Positions 16,974 to 26,441 are shown, counted from the first letter of the stretch. The stretch is 64,000 nucleotides of DNA from TMED14 sp002378565 (GCA_943846715.1 OX044356.1:310001-374000), one strand, 5' to 3'. The notes: generated by a model from the sequence alone, not told the origin. Translations and numbers: made by a program.

Positions 16974-18986
16974 ATGAGTATGAAACACACTACCCTAATT
17001 ATGGCTCTAGCATTCGGTTCGATGTCTGCTTTTGCTCAAAATGCTGATCGTACAGCTCCTATGGAGCGCACGGTTGCAGATGACGTCGTCAAACACTTGA
17101 CGCCTGCGCAGATGGAAGCCATCTACGGTGCAGAAACCCCTGTATGGTCTGAGGACTTTGCCTCAGGTATCCCCTCAACCTGGTTGACTTCAGGTGGCAC
17201 GGCCAATGGCGCTTCCGATACGGATGCTGTATGGGTTTACCGTGGCACAGCGACCACGCCAAACAATACCGTTGGCAGCAGAGGTGGTTACGCAGGAGCA
17301 GCTGGCACTGCACAATATCCCATCACTTCAGCTACCGCATCCAATGGTTTTGTCATTTTTGACTCCGACTTCTTGGACAACGCAGGTATCGCCGGAAACT
17401 TTGGTAATGGCATCGCGCCTTCAGTTCAAGTTGCTTCAATGGTAACTGACATGATTGACTTGACCAATTACACGGTCATTGACTTGATGTTCACGCAGTA
17501 CTACCGACGCTTTGCTGGCCCTGGTGCCTCACAGGCCGTACCTGCAACGTACATTGATTTCTCAACGGATGGTGGTGCAACGTTTCCATATTCTGTGACC
17601 TTGAACGCTGCTGTTGCAGTGAACAGTTCAACGGCAAGCAATGACATCGTGACCATCAGCGCAGGCTCTATGGTTGGAGGCCAAGACTCAGTGAAGGTTC
17701 GCTTCCGTTGGGATGGTGACTACTACTACTGGCAGGTTGATGACATTTCGATCATCAACACACCACCAAACCGTTTGTCATACACTGACTACAACGGCGC
17801 GCCAGCACAAGACATCGTCTTTGGCCCAGCCAGTGGCTCATCGCGCATGGGTATCACTAGCTTAAAGCAGGCACGCAGCATGTCTTTTGATTGTAACATC
17901 ATCAACAGCGGTAGCGCTGCACAAAGCAATGTTAAGTTGACTGTTGATATTTTCAACAGCAGCGGCAGCAATGTTCAGTCATTGAGTTCAACGACTATTT
18001 CTACGATGGCTGCGGGTGACACAGCCAACTGGAACACGTTGAATACTTACGCAACGGCTTGGACGCCTTCTGCTGAGGATGCCTACACTTTCCTTTACAC
18101 CGTGACCTCTGACTCAGCAACTGCTGTGTCTGATACGTTTGATTTCTTTGTGACCGATTCATTGATGTCTATGGACTTCAATTCATGGGACGGTAGCATT
18201 GGCGCTTCAAGCAACACAACCCAGTGGGGTGATGGCGCGCAGATGAATAACCGTCATGACTTGGTAGGAGACGAAATGCTATGGGGAACCAGGGTTTACC
18301 TTGCTTCACAAACAACTGCTGGCGCTATCTTAGAGATTGGCGTCTATGACAGTTCTGCTTTTGATGGAACTACTGGTATGGACCCAAACAAGCTGGTGGC
18401 TTACGGTCAGCGTGTGATTACCACAACTGACACAGCACAAGGCTTTGTTCGCTTTGATTTCACTGACCCTACAACTGGTCGCGGTGTTGATTTGCTCAAT
18501 AGCAATGGTGCATACTTCTACAACTTGACCATGTATGACAACCAAGGTGGTGACCACATCCGCATTCGCAATGATGAAACATGGGGCAAAGTGTCTGGTA
18601 GCGGTTACATGTACTTGGCTGCTCTTGGCAACTGGTACTCAGGCTACTCAGGTTCAAGGAGTTTCAATAACTTGTGGATTCGCGCGATTGCTTGTCCTGC
18701 TGCCAATGCGGCAGCTTGCATGACCACATCCTTGGATGAAGGTCAGTTGGAGGGTATCACCTTGATGCCAAACCCAGCCAATGACATCGTTCATATCGAC
18801 TTTGGCATGGCCATGGGTGAGTTCAACGTTACTTTGATTGACATGACCGGCAAGGTTGTGAAGGCTGAGTCTATGTTGGCTTCCTCTGACTCTCCAGTTT
18901 ATGTTGGTGACTTGAATGCTGGCATGTACATGGTTCAGGTTCAGCAAGCCGATGTCATGAAGACATTCAAGCTGTCTGTATACTAA
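16974..18986 (+). CDS. T9SS type A cargo protein, copy 1
   Basis: Secreted protein of unknown activity, 670 residues. Signal peptide: MSMKHTTLIMALAFGSMSAF with cleavage after FAQ. Residues about 55-260 begin WSEDFASGIPSTWL and include DFSTDGGATFPYSV and WQVDDISI, a pattern like the jelly-roll choice-of-anchor/MAM-like adhesion domains. The C-terminal 80 residues form a T9SS type A sorting domain (LMPNPANDIVHIDF, LIDMTGKVV, LNAGMYMVQVQ, ending KTFKLSVY), so it should be exported and anchored at or released from the cell surface. The next gene is a paralogue. A strong terminator follows the stop. A second in-frame Met at 16980 is an alternative start. Confidence 0.87.
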   Translation: MSMKHTTLIMALAFGSMSAFAQNADRTAPMERTVADDVVKHLTPAQMEAIYGAETPVWSEDFASGIPSTWLTSGGTANGASDTDAVWVYRGTATTPNNTVGSRGGYAGAAGTAQYPITSATASNGFVIFDSDFLDNAGIAGNFGNGIAPSVQVASMVTDMIDLTNYTVIDLMFTQYYRRFAGPGASQAVPATYIDFSTDGGATFPYSVTLNAAVAVNSSTASNDIVTISAGSMVGGQDSVKVRFRWDGDYYYWQVDDISIINTPPNRLSYTDYNGAPAQDIVFGPASGSSRMGITSLKQARSMSFDCNIINSGSAAQSNVKLTVDIFNSSGSNVQSLSSTTISTMAAGDTANWNTLNTYATAWTPSAEDAYTFLYTVTSDSATAVSDTFDFFVTDSLMSMDFNSWDGSIGASSNTTQWGDGAQMNNRHDLVGDEMLWGTRVYLASQTTAGAILEIGVYDSSAFDGTTGMDPNKLVAYGQRVITTTDTAQGFVRFDFTDPTTGRGVDLLNSNGAYFYNLTMYDNQGGDHIRIRNDETWGKVSGSGYMYLAALGNWYSGYSGSRSFNNLWIRAIACPAANAAACMTTSLDEGQLEGITLMPNPANDIVHIDFGMAMGEFNVTLIDMTGKVVKAESMLASSDSPVYVGDLNAGMYMVQVQQADVMKTFKLSVY

Positions 18987-19007
18987 ACAGCTTTAATAGC
19001 AAATAGA

Positions 19008-19035
19008 AGCGGCCCGGAAACGGGCCGCTTTTTTT
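19008..19035 (+). terminator. Rho-independent terminator after T9SS cargo copy 1
   Basis: Stem AGCGGCCCG, GAAA tetraloop, CGGGCCGCT, then a run of seven T. It lies 22 bases after the stop and separates the two paralogues into different transcripts. Confidence 0.93.
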
Positions 19036-19073
19036 GTGGCTTGTTGTATCTTCATAGTTCAAATTGCCTGAAC

Positions 19074-21023
19074 ATGAAACAATTCTTTGCCTTAGCCATT
19101 TTTACTTTTTCGTTATCTGCCTTTTCACAAGGCAGAAATCATGCTGAATTGCCAGATGCTGCAGAAGGCGATTTATCGGTGAAAAGATCGATACCCTTTG
19201 ATGCGGCAGAAACCCCCATTTGGTCTGAAGATTTTGCTTCAGGCATACCTAGCACATGGTTGTCCACAGGGCAAGCTTCAGGCGTAGCTAACACTAGTGC
19301 TCATTGGGTATACAGGGGAACGGTCACCATGCCCAGTAACAGCGTTGGCTCCCAAGGTGGCTATGTTGGCACACGCGGCCCCATTGCTTCAGTAACTTCG
19401 TCCAATGGCTTCATTATTTATGATTCTGACTTCATGGATAATGCTGGCATTTCTGGCAATCAAGGCAATGGCGCTGCTGCTGCACCACACTTAGGTATCC
19501 TTACGCCTCCCATGATTGACTTGAGCGCAGCCCCTAATGTTCAATTGGAGTTCACGGAGTACTACCGGCGACGCCAAGGCACACAGGTCCCCACAACAGC
19601 GGTGTCTGCTACTTACATCGATTTCTCCACTGATGGGGGTGCTACCTGGCCACATTCAGTTGAACTCAATACTCACATTGGAAACAACCAAGAAACAGCA
19701 GACAATTACTTGATTCAGATTAATGCCTCTAATTTCATTGGTGGTGAGGATTCAGCGATGTTTAGGTTGCGTTTTGATGGTCGATACTATTTCTGGATGG
19801 TAGATGATATGCAGTTGGTGGTGCCGCAATTCAATCGCATGGTATTCACCCCTTATGGAGAGGCGGGTGAAATTGACATGCTCTTTGGTTCTCAATCCAG
19901 GTATGGTCATATGTCATTGGCGGAGAATCGCCCCTTGACTTTTGACGCTAATGCATACAACTTTGGCATCAATGCGCAGAGTAATGTGCGATTAGAGGTG
20001 GATTTGATTGACCCCAATGGCAATGTGCAAATGACGGTGTCAGATACTACAGCATTACTGAACCCAGGGGACACTCTTTCGTACAATGATTTGAATACCT
20101 ATAGTAGCCCTTTGTTGCCAGCAGCTATTGCAGGCAACCACATGGTTGTATACCGTGTGGTGACAGATAGCACCATTGAAACCCATCAGGACACCTTGGT
20201 GATGTCTATGGACCTGACCCAAATGGGGATTGATTTTGGCGCTTACAGCAGCTCATTAGGCACAAATACCCTTGGTTTTGATGGATCAGCATTGGCAGTG
20301 CAATTGCAATTTGAGGCAACTGGTAATGAATGGTTATATGGTGTTGAGATTGGCATCTCATCATTAACAACGGGTGGTATTATTGAGGTTTCGGTCTTTG
20401 ATACAGCTTCGTTTTCGGGTTATACGTCAGGCTTTGACCCCAATGGCATCTTAGCTTATGCTCAAGATTCTATCACGTCCAATGATATTTCCACGAACCT
20501 TAAATATGTGGATATCGCCTCTGCAAATGGTCCAGTTGAACTAACGACTCAGGGTGTTTTTGTGATTGTCACTTTGTTTTCCAACAATGGCGCTGACCTG
20601 ATTCGTATCATCAATGATAAGACTTTGAAGCAGTTTGGGCAGGCAAAAATGATGTACAAAACAGATGCTGCTAGATGGTACACGGGTTACAGCAATTCCA
20701 TGACCATGAATGCGCCGTGGATCCGTGCGGACATATGCCCAAGAAACCTGGCTGGCGCCACATGTGCGTTAGGCGTTGAAGATTTGGCATTAACTATGCA
20801 GTTGATGCCAAATCCCACTAAAGGCAGCTTTGTGGTTGACATGCCTTCTGCTCAAGGTCGCAAGGCTTCCATGGTCATTCATGATTTATTTGGCCGTGTG
20901 ATGCTTGAAAGTGAATATACCATGGGAGATGCCATTGATTTGACATCCTATGCATCTGGCATGTATATGGTTTACCTAGTATTAGATGGGGAATTCAATA
21001 GCATGAAGCTTTTGGTGCAATAG
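19074..21023 (+). CDS. T9SS type A cargo protein, copy 2
   Basis: Secreted paralogue of the upstream gene, 649 residues. The start at 19074 (MKQFFALAIFTFSLSAFSQ) was chosen because the 11 upstream in-frame residues spoil the signal peptide and lie in the terminator spacer. It shares the order of the neighbour: WSEDFASGIPSTWL, NGFIIYDSDFMDNAGISG, DFSTDGGATWPHSV, FWMVDDMQL, and a C-terminal sorting domain (LMPNPTKGSFVVDM, YASGMYMVYLVL, MKLLVQ). The two have clearly diverged, including in the middle third. It ends 10 bases from the convergent nth gene. Confidence 0.87.
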   Translation: MKQFFALAIFTFSLSAFSQGRNHAELPDAAEGDLSVKRSIPFDAAETPIWSEDFASGIPSTWLSTGQASGVANTSAHWVYRGTVTMPSNSVGSQGGYVGTRGPIASVTSSNGFIIYDSDFMDNAGISGNQGNGAAAAPHLGILTPPMIDLSAAPNVQLEFTEYYRRRQGTQVPTTAVSATYIDFSTDGGATWPHSVELNTHIGNNQETADNYLIQINASNFIGGEDSAMFRLRFDGRYYFWMVDDMQLVVPQFNRMVFTPYGEAGEIDMLFGSQSRYGHMSLAENRPLTFDANAYNFGINAQSNVRLEVDLIDPNGNVQMTVSDTTALLNPGDTLSYNDLNTYSSPLLPAAIAGNHMVVYRVVTDSTIETHQDTLVMSMDLTQMGIDFGAYSSSLGTNTLGFDGSALAVQLQFEATGNEWLYGVEIGISSLTTGGIIEVSVFDTASFSGYTSGFDPNGILAYAQDSITSNDISTNLKYVDIASANGPVELTTQGVFVIVTLFSNNGADLIRIINDKTLKQFGQAKMMYKTDAARWYTGYSNSMTMNAPWIRADICPRNLAGATCALGVEDLALTMQLMPNPTKGSFVVDMPSAQGRKASMVIHDLFGRVMLESEYTMGDAIDLTSYASGMYMVYLVLDGEFNSMKLLVQ

Positions 21024-21033
21024 ATAGTTGATC

Positions 21034-21681
21034 TTAAGATTTCAGTTGATTGATGAGCGATTTTCTGCCAATCTGTTGGCTGATGGTATCCTTTTCTAAT
21101 GACCACCCTCTGGCAGGACTGTATTCCCGGCCATAAAAGATGATTTGTAAATGAAGTTTGTTCCATGCAGATTCAGGGAAAAGGCGCTTGGCGTCTTTCT
21201 CTGTTTGTTGAACACTTTGCCCATTGCTTAGGGTCCATCGATGCATCAAGCGATGGATGTGCGTATCTACCGGGAATGCAGCTATGCCAAAGGCTTGACT
21301 CATCACCACTGAAGCAGTTTTATGACCCACGCTTGGCATTGCTTCCAGGGCTTCAAAGCTCTTGGGGACTTGGCCGTCATGCAAGCCAACAATCATTTGA
21401 GAGAGTCCCTTGATGCCTTTTGACTTCATGGGAGAGAGACCGCAGGGTCTGATGATAGCTTGGATGGTTTCAACAGACAGTTTAGCCATGTCATAGGGGT
21501 TGTTCGCTCGGGCAAACAGGATGGGTGTGATGGTGTTGACTCGTGCGTCAGTGCATTGTGCAGAAAGCACCACTGCCACAAGCAACGTGAAAGCGTCACT
21601 GTGATCCAAAGGAATGGGGACTTCAGGGTAGAGCTCTTCTAGCGCCTGCATCACGTAGTTTGCTTTATCTTGCTTGGTCAT
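21034..21681 (-). CDS. nth: Endonuclease III without the iron-sulphur ligands
   Basis: DNA glycosylase/AP lyase for oxidised pyrimidines in base excision repair. The 215-residue protein has the helix-hairpin-helix with catalytic Lys (MPSVGHKTASVV) and catalytic Asp (FPVDTHIHRL). The C-terminal [4Fe-4S] loop, normally Cys-X6-Cys-X2-Cys-X5-Cys after GREY, is absent: the sequence reads FYGREYSPARGWSLEKD with no cysteines. Cluster-less homologues are known in Bacteroidota, so this is probably functional. It is divergent from bcp with 38 bases between. Confidence 0.93.
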   Translation of the reverse strand: MTKQDKANYVMQALEELYPEVPIPLDHSDAFTLLVAVVLSAQCTDARVNTITPILFARANNPYDMAKLSVETIQAIIRPCGLSPMKSKGIKGLSQMIVGLHDGQVPKSFEALEAMPSVGHKTASVVMSQAFGIAAFPVDTHIHRLMHRWTLSNGQSVQQTEKDAKRLFPESAWNKLHLQIIFYGREYSPARGWSLEKDTISQQIGRKSLINQLKS

Positions 21682-21685
21682 GTGG

Positions 21686-21693
21686 CAAATGTC
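21686..21693 (-). promoter_or_regulatory. Weak -7-like box before nth
   Basis: Reads GACATTTG on the minus strand (one mismatch to TAnnTTTG), ending 4 bases before the nth ATG. Confidence 0.28.
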
Positions 21694-21719
21694 GCATTAC
21701 TTCTTAGAAAACCTCCATT

Positions 21720-22181
21720 ATGACACATTTGAACGTAGGCGACAATGCCCCCGCCATCTCAGGACTTGATCAATTCGGTCAATCAGTCACCTTTGATCGC
21801 TTTGCTGGTCAATCGATTGTCCTTTATTTCTACCCTAAAGACGACACCCCAGGGTGCACCGCAGAAGCTTGCTCTTTGCGTGATGGCTACCAGGATTTGC
21901 TTGACTCAGGCTTTGCAGTCGTGGGTGTTTCCCCTGACTCAGTGGCCAAGCACGGAAAGTTTGTGGAGAAATTTGACCTGCCCTTTCCCTTGATCGCAGA
22001 TGTTGACAAAGCGGTGGTTAAGGCCTATGGCGTCTGGGGCCTGAAAAAATTCATGGGTCGTGAGTTTGAAGGGGTGCATCGCTTGACTTTTGTGATTGAT
22101 GTCAATCGCTGCATTTCTCGCATCATCACCAAGGTGAATACCAAGGAAAGTGCTGCGCAAATACTGGAATCAGCAGGCTGA
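21720..22181 (+). CDS. bcp: Thioredoxin-dependent thiol peroxidase (Bcp/PrxQ)
   Basis: Reduces peroxides using thioredoxin. The 153-residue protein has the PrxQ motif YFYPKDDTPGCTAEAC with peroxidatic Cys46 and resolving Cys51, five residues apart as in atypical two-Cys PrxQ enzymes. It also has DSVAKHGKFVEKFDLPFPL. Length is normal. Divergent from nth; both relate to oxidative damage, though shared control is only inference. Confidence 0.95.
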   Translation: MTHLNVGDNAPAISGLDQFGQSVTFDRFAGQSIVLYFYPKDDTPGCTAEACSLRDGYQDLLDSGFAVVGVSPDSVAKHGKFVEKFDLPFPLIADVDKAVVKAYGVWGLKKFMGREFEGVHRLTFVIDVNRCISRIITKVNTKESAAQILESAG

Positions 22182-22339
22182 AGCCCATTGAAATCAAGGC
22201 TTTGAGGCCGTTGATAAACTAGCTGTTTAAATCGTCTTTGCATGAAGACTAAACGGATGCCTTGTTCTACTTTTGGCATTCAAGATACCCCAAACACGCA
22301 AGAGAATAAGGATTTGCATATTCCGTAAATACTAACTAC

Positions 22340-22363
22340 ATTAGCAATCTAATATAATTAGCA
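22340..22363. promoter_or_regulatory. Candidate recA operator: ATTAGCA repeats and palindrome
   Basis: Two direct copies of ATTAGCA (22340-22346 and 22357-22363) flank and overlap a perfect inverted repeat CTAAT ATA ATTAG (22349-22361). It lies 32-55 bases before the recA start. It does not resemble a Gram-positive or proteobacterial LexA box. Confidence 0.35.
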
Positions 22364-22382
22364 TTATCATGTATTTCTCACA

Positions 22383-22390
22383 CAACTTTA
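22383..22390 (+). promoter_or_regulatory. Weak -7-like box before recA
   Basis: CAACTTTA (two mismatches to TAnnTTTG) ends 4 bases before the recA ATG. It shares CAACTTT and the 4-base spacing with the box before aroB. Confidence 0.22.
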
Positions 22391-22394
22391 AGCT

Positions 22395-23393
22395 ATGAGC
22401 GCAAACAAAGATGCACGCCTGAAGGCACTGAAATTGACCATGGACAAGATGGATAAAACCTATGGCAAGGGTGCCGTCATGCGCCTGGGTGATAGCCCTG
22501 CTGTAGACATTGAAGTCATCCCCTCAGGTTCGTTGAGTATTGATATCGCCTTAGGGATTGGCGGCTACCCTCGTGGTCGCGTGGTGGAAATATTTGGACC
22601 GGAGTCCTCGGGTAAAACGACGCTTGCTCTGCATGCCATTGCTGAAACCCAAAAAACGGGTGGCATTGCTGCCTTCATTGATGCAGAGCATGCCTTTGAC
22701 AGTTTCTATGCTAAGGCCCTTGGGGTGAACACGGAGGATCTCATCATATCTCAACCGGATAACGGCGAGCAAGCCCTTGAAATTGCTGATAACTTGATTC
22801 GTTCGGGTGCCATTGATCTCATTGTCATTGACTCGGTAGCTGCATTGACCCCTCGTGCTGAAATTGAAGGTGAGATGGGCGAAAATAAGGTAGGCTTGCA
22901 TGCCCGCTTAATGAGTCAAGCGCTAAGAAAATTGACGGGCACTATTTCAAAGACACAGTGTACATGTATGTTTATCAATCAGTTGCGTGAGAAGATTGGT
23001 GTGATGTTTGGCAACCCCGAGGTCACCACAGGAGGCAATGCTTTGAAGTTCTACAGTTCGCTTCGCCTGGACATCCGCAGAAGCACACAAATAAAAGTGG
23101 CTGACCGCGTGGTAGGCAATCGCATCCGTGTGAAAATTGTCAAAAATAAAATGGCCCCTCCTTTCCGCTTGGCTGAATTCGAAATCCTTTACGGTGAAGG
23201 TATTTCACGCCTTGGCGAAATCATCGATTTTGGCCTTGAGCATGACATCTTAACAAGAAGTGGCAGTTGGTTTTCTTACGGCTCAACCAAGTTGGGACAG
23301 GGAAGAGATGGTGTCAAAACCCTACTCAAGGACAACCCCGAATTGACGGAAGAAATCGAGGCTAAAGTGCTGGAAAAACTCAAGGATGCCTAA
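22395..23393 (+). CDS. recA: Recombinase RecA
   Basis: DNA strand-exchange protein for recombination and repair. The 332-residue protein has Walker A GPESSGKT (68-75), Walker B LIVIDSVAALTPRAEIEGEMG, the L1/L2 DNA-binding loops (FINQLREKIGVMFGNPEVTTGG) and ALKFYSSLRLDIRR. The disordered acidic C-terminal tail is short (ends EEIEAKVLEKLKDA). A TPR lipoprotein gene starts within its last codons, giving an 8-base overlap. Confidence 0.98.
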   Translation: MSANKDARLKALKLTMDKMDKTYGKGAVMRLGDSPAVDIEVIPSGSLSIDIALGIGGYPRGRVVEIFGPESSGKTTLALHAIAETQKTGGIAAFIDAEHAFDSFYAKALGVNTEDLIISQPDNGEQALEIADNLIRSGAIDLIVIDSVAALTPRAEIEGEMGENKVGLHARLMSQALRKLTGTISKTQCTCMFINQLREKIGVMFGNPEVTTGGNALKFYSSLRLDIRRSTQIKVADRVVGNRIRVKIVKNKMAPPFRLAEFEILYGEGISRLGEIIDFGLEHDILTRSGSWFSYGSTKLGQGRDGVKTLLKDNPELTEEIEAKVLEKLKDA

Positions 23394-24411
23394 GGCATGG
23401 ATTGCAGGCCTAGGGCTTGCGATCGCTGTCTGGTCGTGTTCAGAACCGGCGAGTCAAGCGGCTGTTGATGGGGTTTCTGTTGCAGCCGTTACCCTGACGC
23501 CTATGGACAGCTTGAATGATGCGATTCAAGCCAATCCCAATGATGTTCCAAACTTGGTGAAGCGAGGGCGTATGCATTTCCAGACGGCCAATTTGCCTTA
23601 TGCCTTGGCTGATATCAAGGCCGCATTGGCTATTGATAGCAATGATCATGATGCCATGGTTTTCATGGGTGAACTCATGATCTTGAAAAACCGATCCCGC
23701 ACCTCGAAAGATTTATGGCAGCGATGCATTGATGTGCATCCGGAAAGTGTGCCCTGCCGATTGAAGTTGGCGGAACTCTACAGCATAGTCTTTGAGTACG
23801 ACAAGGCATTGCAGTTGATTGATGAAGCTTTGGCTATTGATCCCGACGCTGCCCTCGCTTATTATCTGAAAGGCTTGATTGTGCGAGATCATAAGTCAGA
23901 CACCTTGCGCGCCTTGGCTTACATACAAAAGGCTATTGACTTGGAGCCAACCTATTGGGAGGCTCTCGATATGGCGGCTCACCTCTACAGTCTTAATGGC
24001 TCTTCCATCGCGGTGGGTTATTACCAGCGCATGTTGGCTATCAATCCTGGGGATGGCGCCACTTTGTACAAGCTTGGTATGTTTTATCTGGGGCAAAAGG
24101 ATTGGAATCGTGCCTTGGAGATTTTCACTGAATCAGTGGAACGCTACCCCAATGATGCAGAGAGCTTGTACAACCTGGGTTTCATCCATCTTGAGTTGGC
24201 CTTGTTGAAGCCAGCAAGGGAGTATTTCACTCGCTGTCTTCAAGTCAACGCCTTGAATTATCGAGCCTATTATGGTCGAGGGTTCACATGGGAACGTGGA
24301 GGAGACCTTAGCAATGCTGCCGCTGACTACCGGAAGGCCTTAGAGTACAATCCCATCCATGAAGCGTCGCAAATTGCTTTGCGTCGTGTGATGGATAAAG
24401 TGGAACAATGA
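23386..24411 (+). CDS. TPR-repeat lipoprotein
   Basis: Function unknown; 341 residues. The N-terminus MPKAWIAGLGLAIAVWSCSE is a lipoprotein signal with the lipidated Cys at 18. From about residue 40 the sequence is a run of tetratricopeptide repeats (for example YNLGFIHLELALLKPAREYF and YKLGMFYLGQKDWNRALEIF), eight or so units. Probably anchored in an envelope membrane and used for protein-protein contact. It overlaps recA by 8 bases and the oligopeptidase gene by 4. Confidence 0.85.
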   Translation: MPKAWIAGLGLAIAVWSCSEPASQAAVDGVSVAAVTLTPMDSLNDAIQANPNDVPNLVKRGRMHFQTANLPYALADIKAALAIDSNDHDAMVFMGELMILKNRSRTSKDLWQRCIDVHPESVPCRLKLAELYSIVFEYDKALQLIDEALAIDPDAALAYYLKGLIVRDHKSDTLRALAYIQKAIDLEPTYWEALDMAAHLYSLNGSSIAVGYYQRMLAINPGDGATLYKLGMFYLGQKDWNRALEIFTESVERYPNDAESLYNLGFIHLELALLKPAREYFTRCLQVNALNYRAYYGRGFTWERGGDLSNAAADYRKALEYNPIHEASQIALRRVMDKVEQ

Positions 24412-26441
24412 AGCAACCCCTTGCAAAGCAAACCCCTCATGTTCATAGCAAGCATGGGGATGAAAGGCATGATCCTTACCAATGGATGACTGATCGCACA
24501 AGCGATGATGTCCTGTCACACCTGAATGCAGAAAATGCCTACCGCAAGGCTTTGATGGAGCCTGTTACGGCCTTGGAAGCTGAACTGGCAAAGGAGATGA
24601 CAGATCGTTTGGTGCCAGATGATGCAACCGTACCTGTTCGTATCGGTGATTATTGGTACCAAACCCGCTTTGAATCAGGCAATGAGTACCCACAGTTTTA
24701 CCGAAGATCAGGTGATGAAAATGGCCCGGAGCAGTTGCTTTTGGACGTGCAGACCTTGGCAAAAGACAAGGCTTATTGTCAAGTGAGTGGCATCTTTTTA
24801 ACTGAAGATCACGCCATGATGGCTTATGGGGTCGATTTTGTCAGCCGGCGTCAATACGATATTCACTTCATGGATTTAACGACAGGAGAGACCTTGAGCA
24901 AGGTGATTCATAACAGCACGGGTTCTTTGACATGGTCCAAAGATGGCAGCCATGTCTTCTACGCTACCAAGGATCCAGATACTTTGCGTGTTGATCGCAT
25001 TTGGCGTGATGAATTGAAAGGTGATAAGCCGCCGGTTTGTGTTTACCATGAGCAGGATGAAGCCTTCTCCTGTGGCATTGGTAAAAGCAAATCAAAGGCC
25101 TTTTTGACCATCAGTACAAGCGCCACCGATGTATCGGAGTCCCATGTTTTAGCGAGCGACAACCCCACGGGGAACTTTGTTTGCTTTAGACCGCGTGAGG
25201 CCGGTGTGGAGTACGGGATGTCGCACCGCGATGATCATTGGTTGGTGATGTCCAATACCCATGGGCAAAAAAACTTCGCCTTGGACAAAGTGCCTCTGAA
25301 CGACTACAGTGATTGGACGCCATTCATTGCTCATCGCGAGGATGTTCAATTGGAGGGGCTAGACCTGTTTCATGAACATGTTGTTACATCGGAACGCTGC
25401 AATGGGTTGCTGAGTCTGGTTATCAGGGGACTGGATGGCGCTGTTGACCATGTCATTGATATGGATGAGGACAGTTACCAGATAGGCACCCATGGGAATC
25501 CCATGCTTGACACCCACGTACTTCGCTACGGCTACACTTCGCTAACCACACCGAGCACAGTGATCGACTACCACATGGTGACCCATGAGCGCGTCGTGAA
25601 AAAGCAGCAGACCATTCGTGGTGGCTATGACGCTAGTCAATTCACCTCGAAGCGTTTGTGGGCCACAGCAGCTGATGGGAGCTTGGTTCCCATGTCCTGG
25701 GTAGGTCCGGTGAATGCCCCGGCAGATTGCCCGACGTTGCTCTATGGCTATGGCTCCTACGGTATCACGGTAGATCCCGGTTTTTCCCTATCCAGGTTGA
25801 GCCTACTCGAGCGAGGTATGGCCTTTGCAATTGCGCATGTGCGTGGGGGTGAGTACCTAGGGCGAGGTTGGTATGATGCAGGTAAATTGGCCAATAAACA
25901 GAACACCTTCAGTGACTTCATTGCCTGTGCAGAGCATCTAAAATCTGCAGGCATCGCTGGCGATGTTTATGCCATGGGCGGCAGCGCAGGCGGCTTGCTG
26001 ATGGGAGCCGTCATGAACCAACGGCCAGACCTGTGGGCTGGTATCATTGCTGCCGTGCCTTTTGTTGATGTGGTGACGACCATGCTTGATGAGAGCATTC
26101 CTTTGACAACGGGAGAGTATGGTGAATGGGGCAACCCTAATGAAGCTGAGGCTTATGAACGAATGAAAGCCTACAGCCCCTATGACAATGTGGACGCATT
26201 GGCGTACCCGCCATTGTTGGTGACCACCGGATTGCATGACTCACAGGTGCAGTATTGGGAGCCCATGAAGTGGGTGGCACGACTTCGGGAACTTCGCAGC
26301 AATCACAAGCCCCTGATCATGCATTGCAACATGGATACCGGTCACGGCGGTGCTTCTGGTCGCTATGCTGCCTTTGCAGAGGTTGCCATGGAGTACGCCT
26401 TTTTGATTGGCCTTATGAAGGGCAAGCTTCCTTTAAAATAA
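24408..26441 (+). CDS. ptrB: Oligopeptidase B (S9A serine peptidase)
   Basis: Cytoplasmic prolyl-oligopeptidase-family enzyme that cuts small peptides after basic residues. The 677-residue protein has the family start HGDERHDPYQWM, an N-terminal propeller and a C-terminal hydrolase domain: Ser526 in GGSAGG, Asp611 in GLHDSQV, His646 in DTGHGG form the expected triad. No signal peptide. It overlaps the TPR gene by 4 bases (ATGA) and its tail overlaps convergent waaA by 9 bases. Confidence 0.93.
   Translation: MKQPLAKQTPHVHSKHGDERHDPYQWMTDRTSDDVLSHLNAENAYRKALMEPVTALEAELAKEMTDRLVPDDATVPVRIGDYWYQTRFESGNEYPQFYRRSGDENGPEQLLLDVQTLAKDKAYCQVSGIFLTEDHAMMAYGVDFVSRRQYDIHFMDLTTGETLSKVIHNSTGSLTWSKDGSHVFYATKDPDTLRVDRIWRDELKGDKPPVCVYHEQDEAFSCGIGKSKSKAFLTISTSATDVSESHVLASDNPTGNFVCFRPREAGVEYGMSHRDDHWLVMSNTHGQKNFALDKVPLNDYSDWTPFIAHREDVQLEGLDLFHEHVVTSERCNGLLSLVIRGLDGAVDHVIDMDEDSYQIGTHGNPMLDTHVLRYGYTSLTTPSTVIDYHMVTHERVVKKQQTIRGGYDASQFTSKRLWATAADGSLVPMSWVGPVNAPADCPTLLYGYGSYGITVDPGFSLSRLSLLERGMAFAIAHVRGGEYLGRGWYDAGKLANKQNTFSDFIACAEHLKSAGIAGDVYAMGGSAGGLLMGAVMNQRPDLWAGIIAAVPFVDVVTTMLDESIPLTTGEYGEWGNPNEAEAYERMKAYSPYDNVDALAYPPLLVTTGLHDSQVQYWEPMKWVARLRELRSNHKPLIMHCNMDTGHGGASGRYAAFAEVAMEYAFLIGLMKGKLPLK

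Larger units (their letters stand above)
22182..22394 (+). other. 213-base non-coding region upstream of recA
   Basis: No convincing gene; a 28-codon frame in the middle lacks any supporting feature. The last 80 bases are AT-rich and carry repeats that could be a recA operator. A CAACTTTA box ends 4 bases before the recA start. Confidence 0.55.

Noticed and set aside
22242..22328. 28-codon frame upstream of recA (starts MKTKRMPCST)
   Set aside because: No signal peptide, domain or conserved pattern, and it stops well before recA; probably chance.
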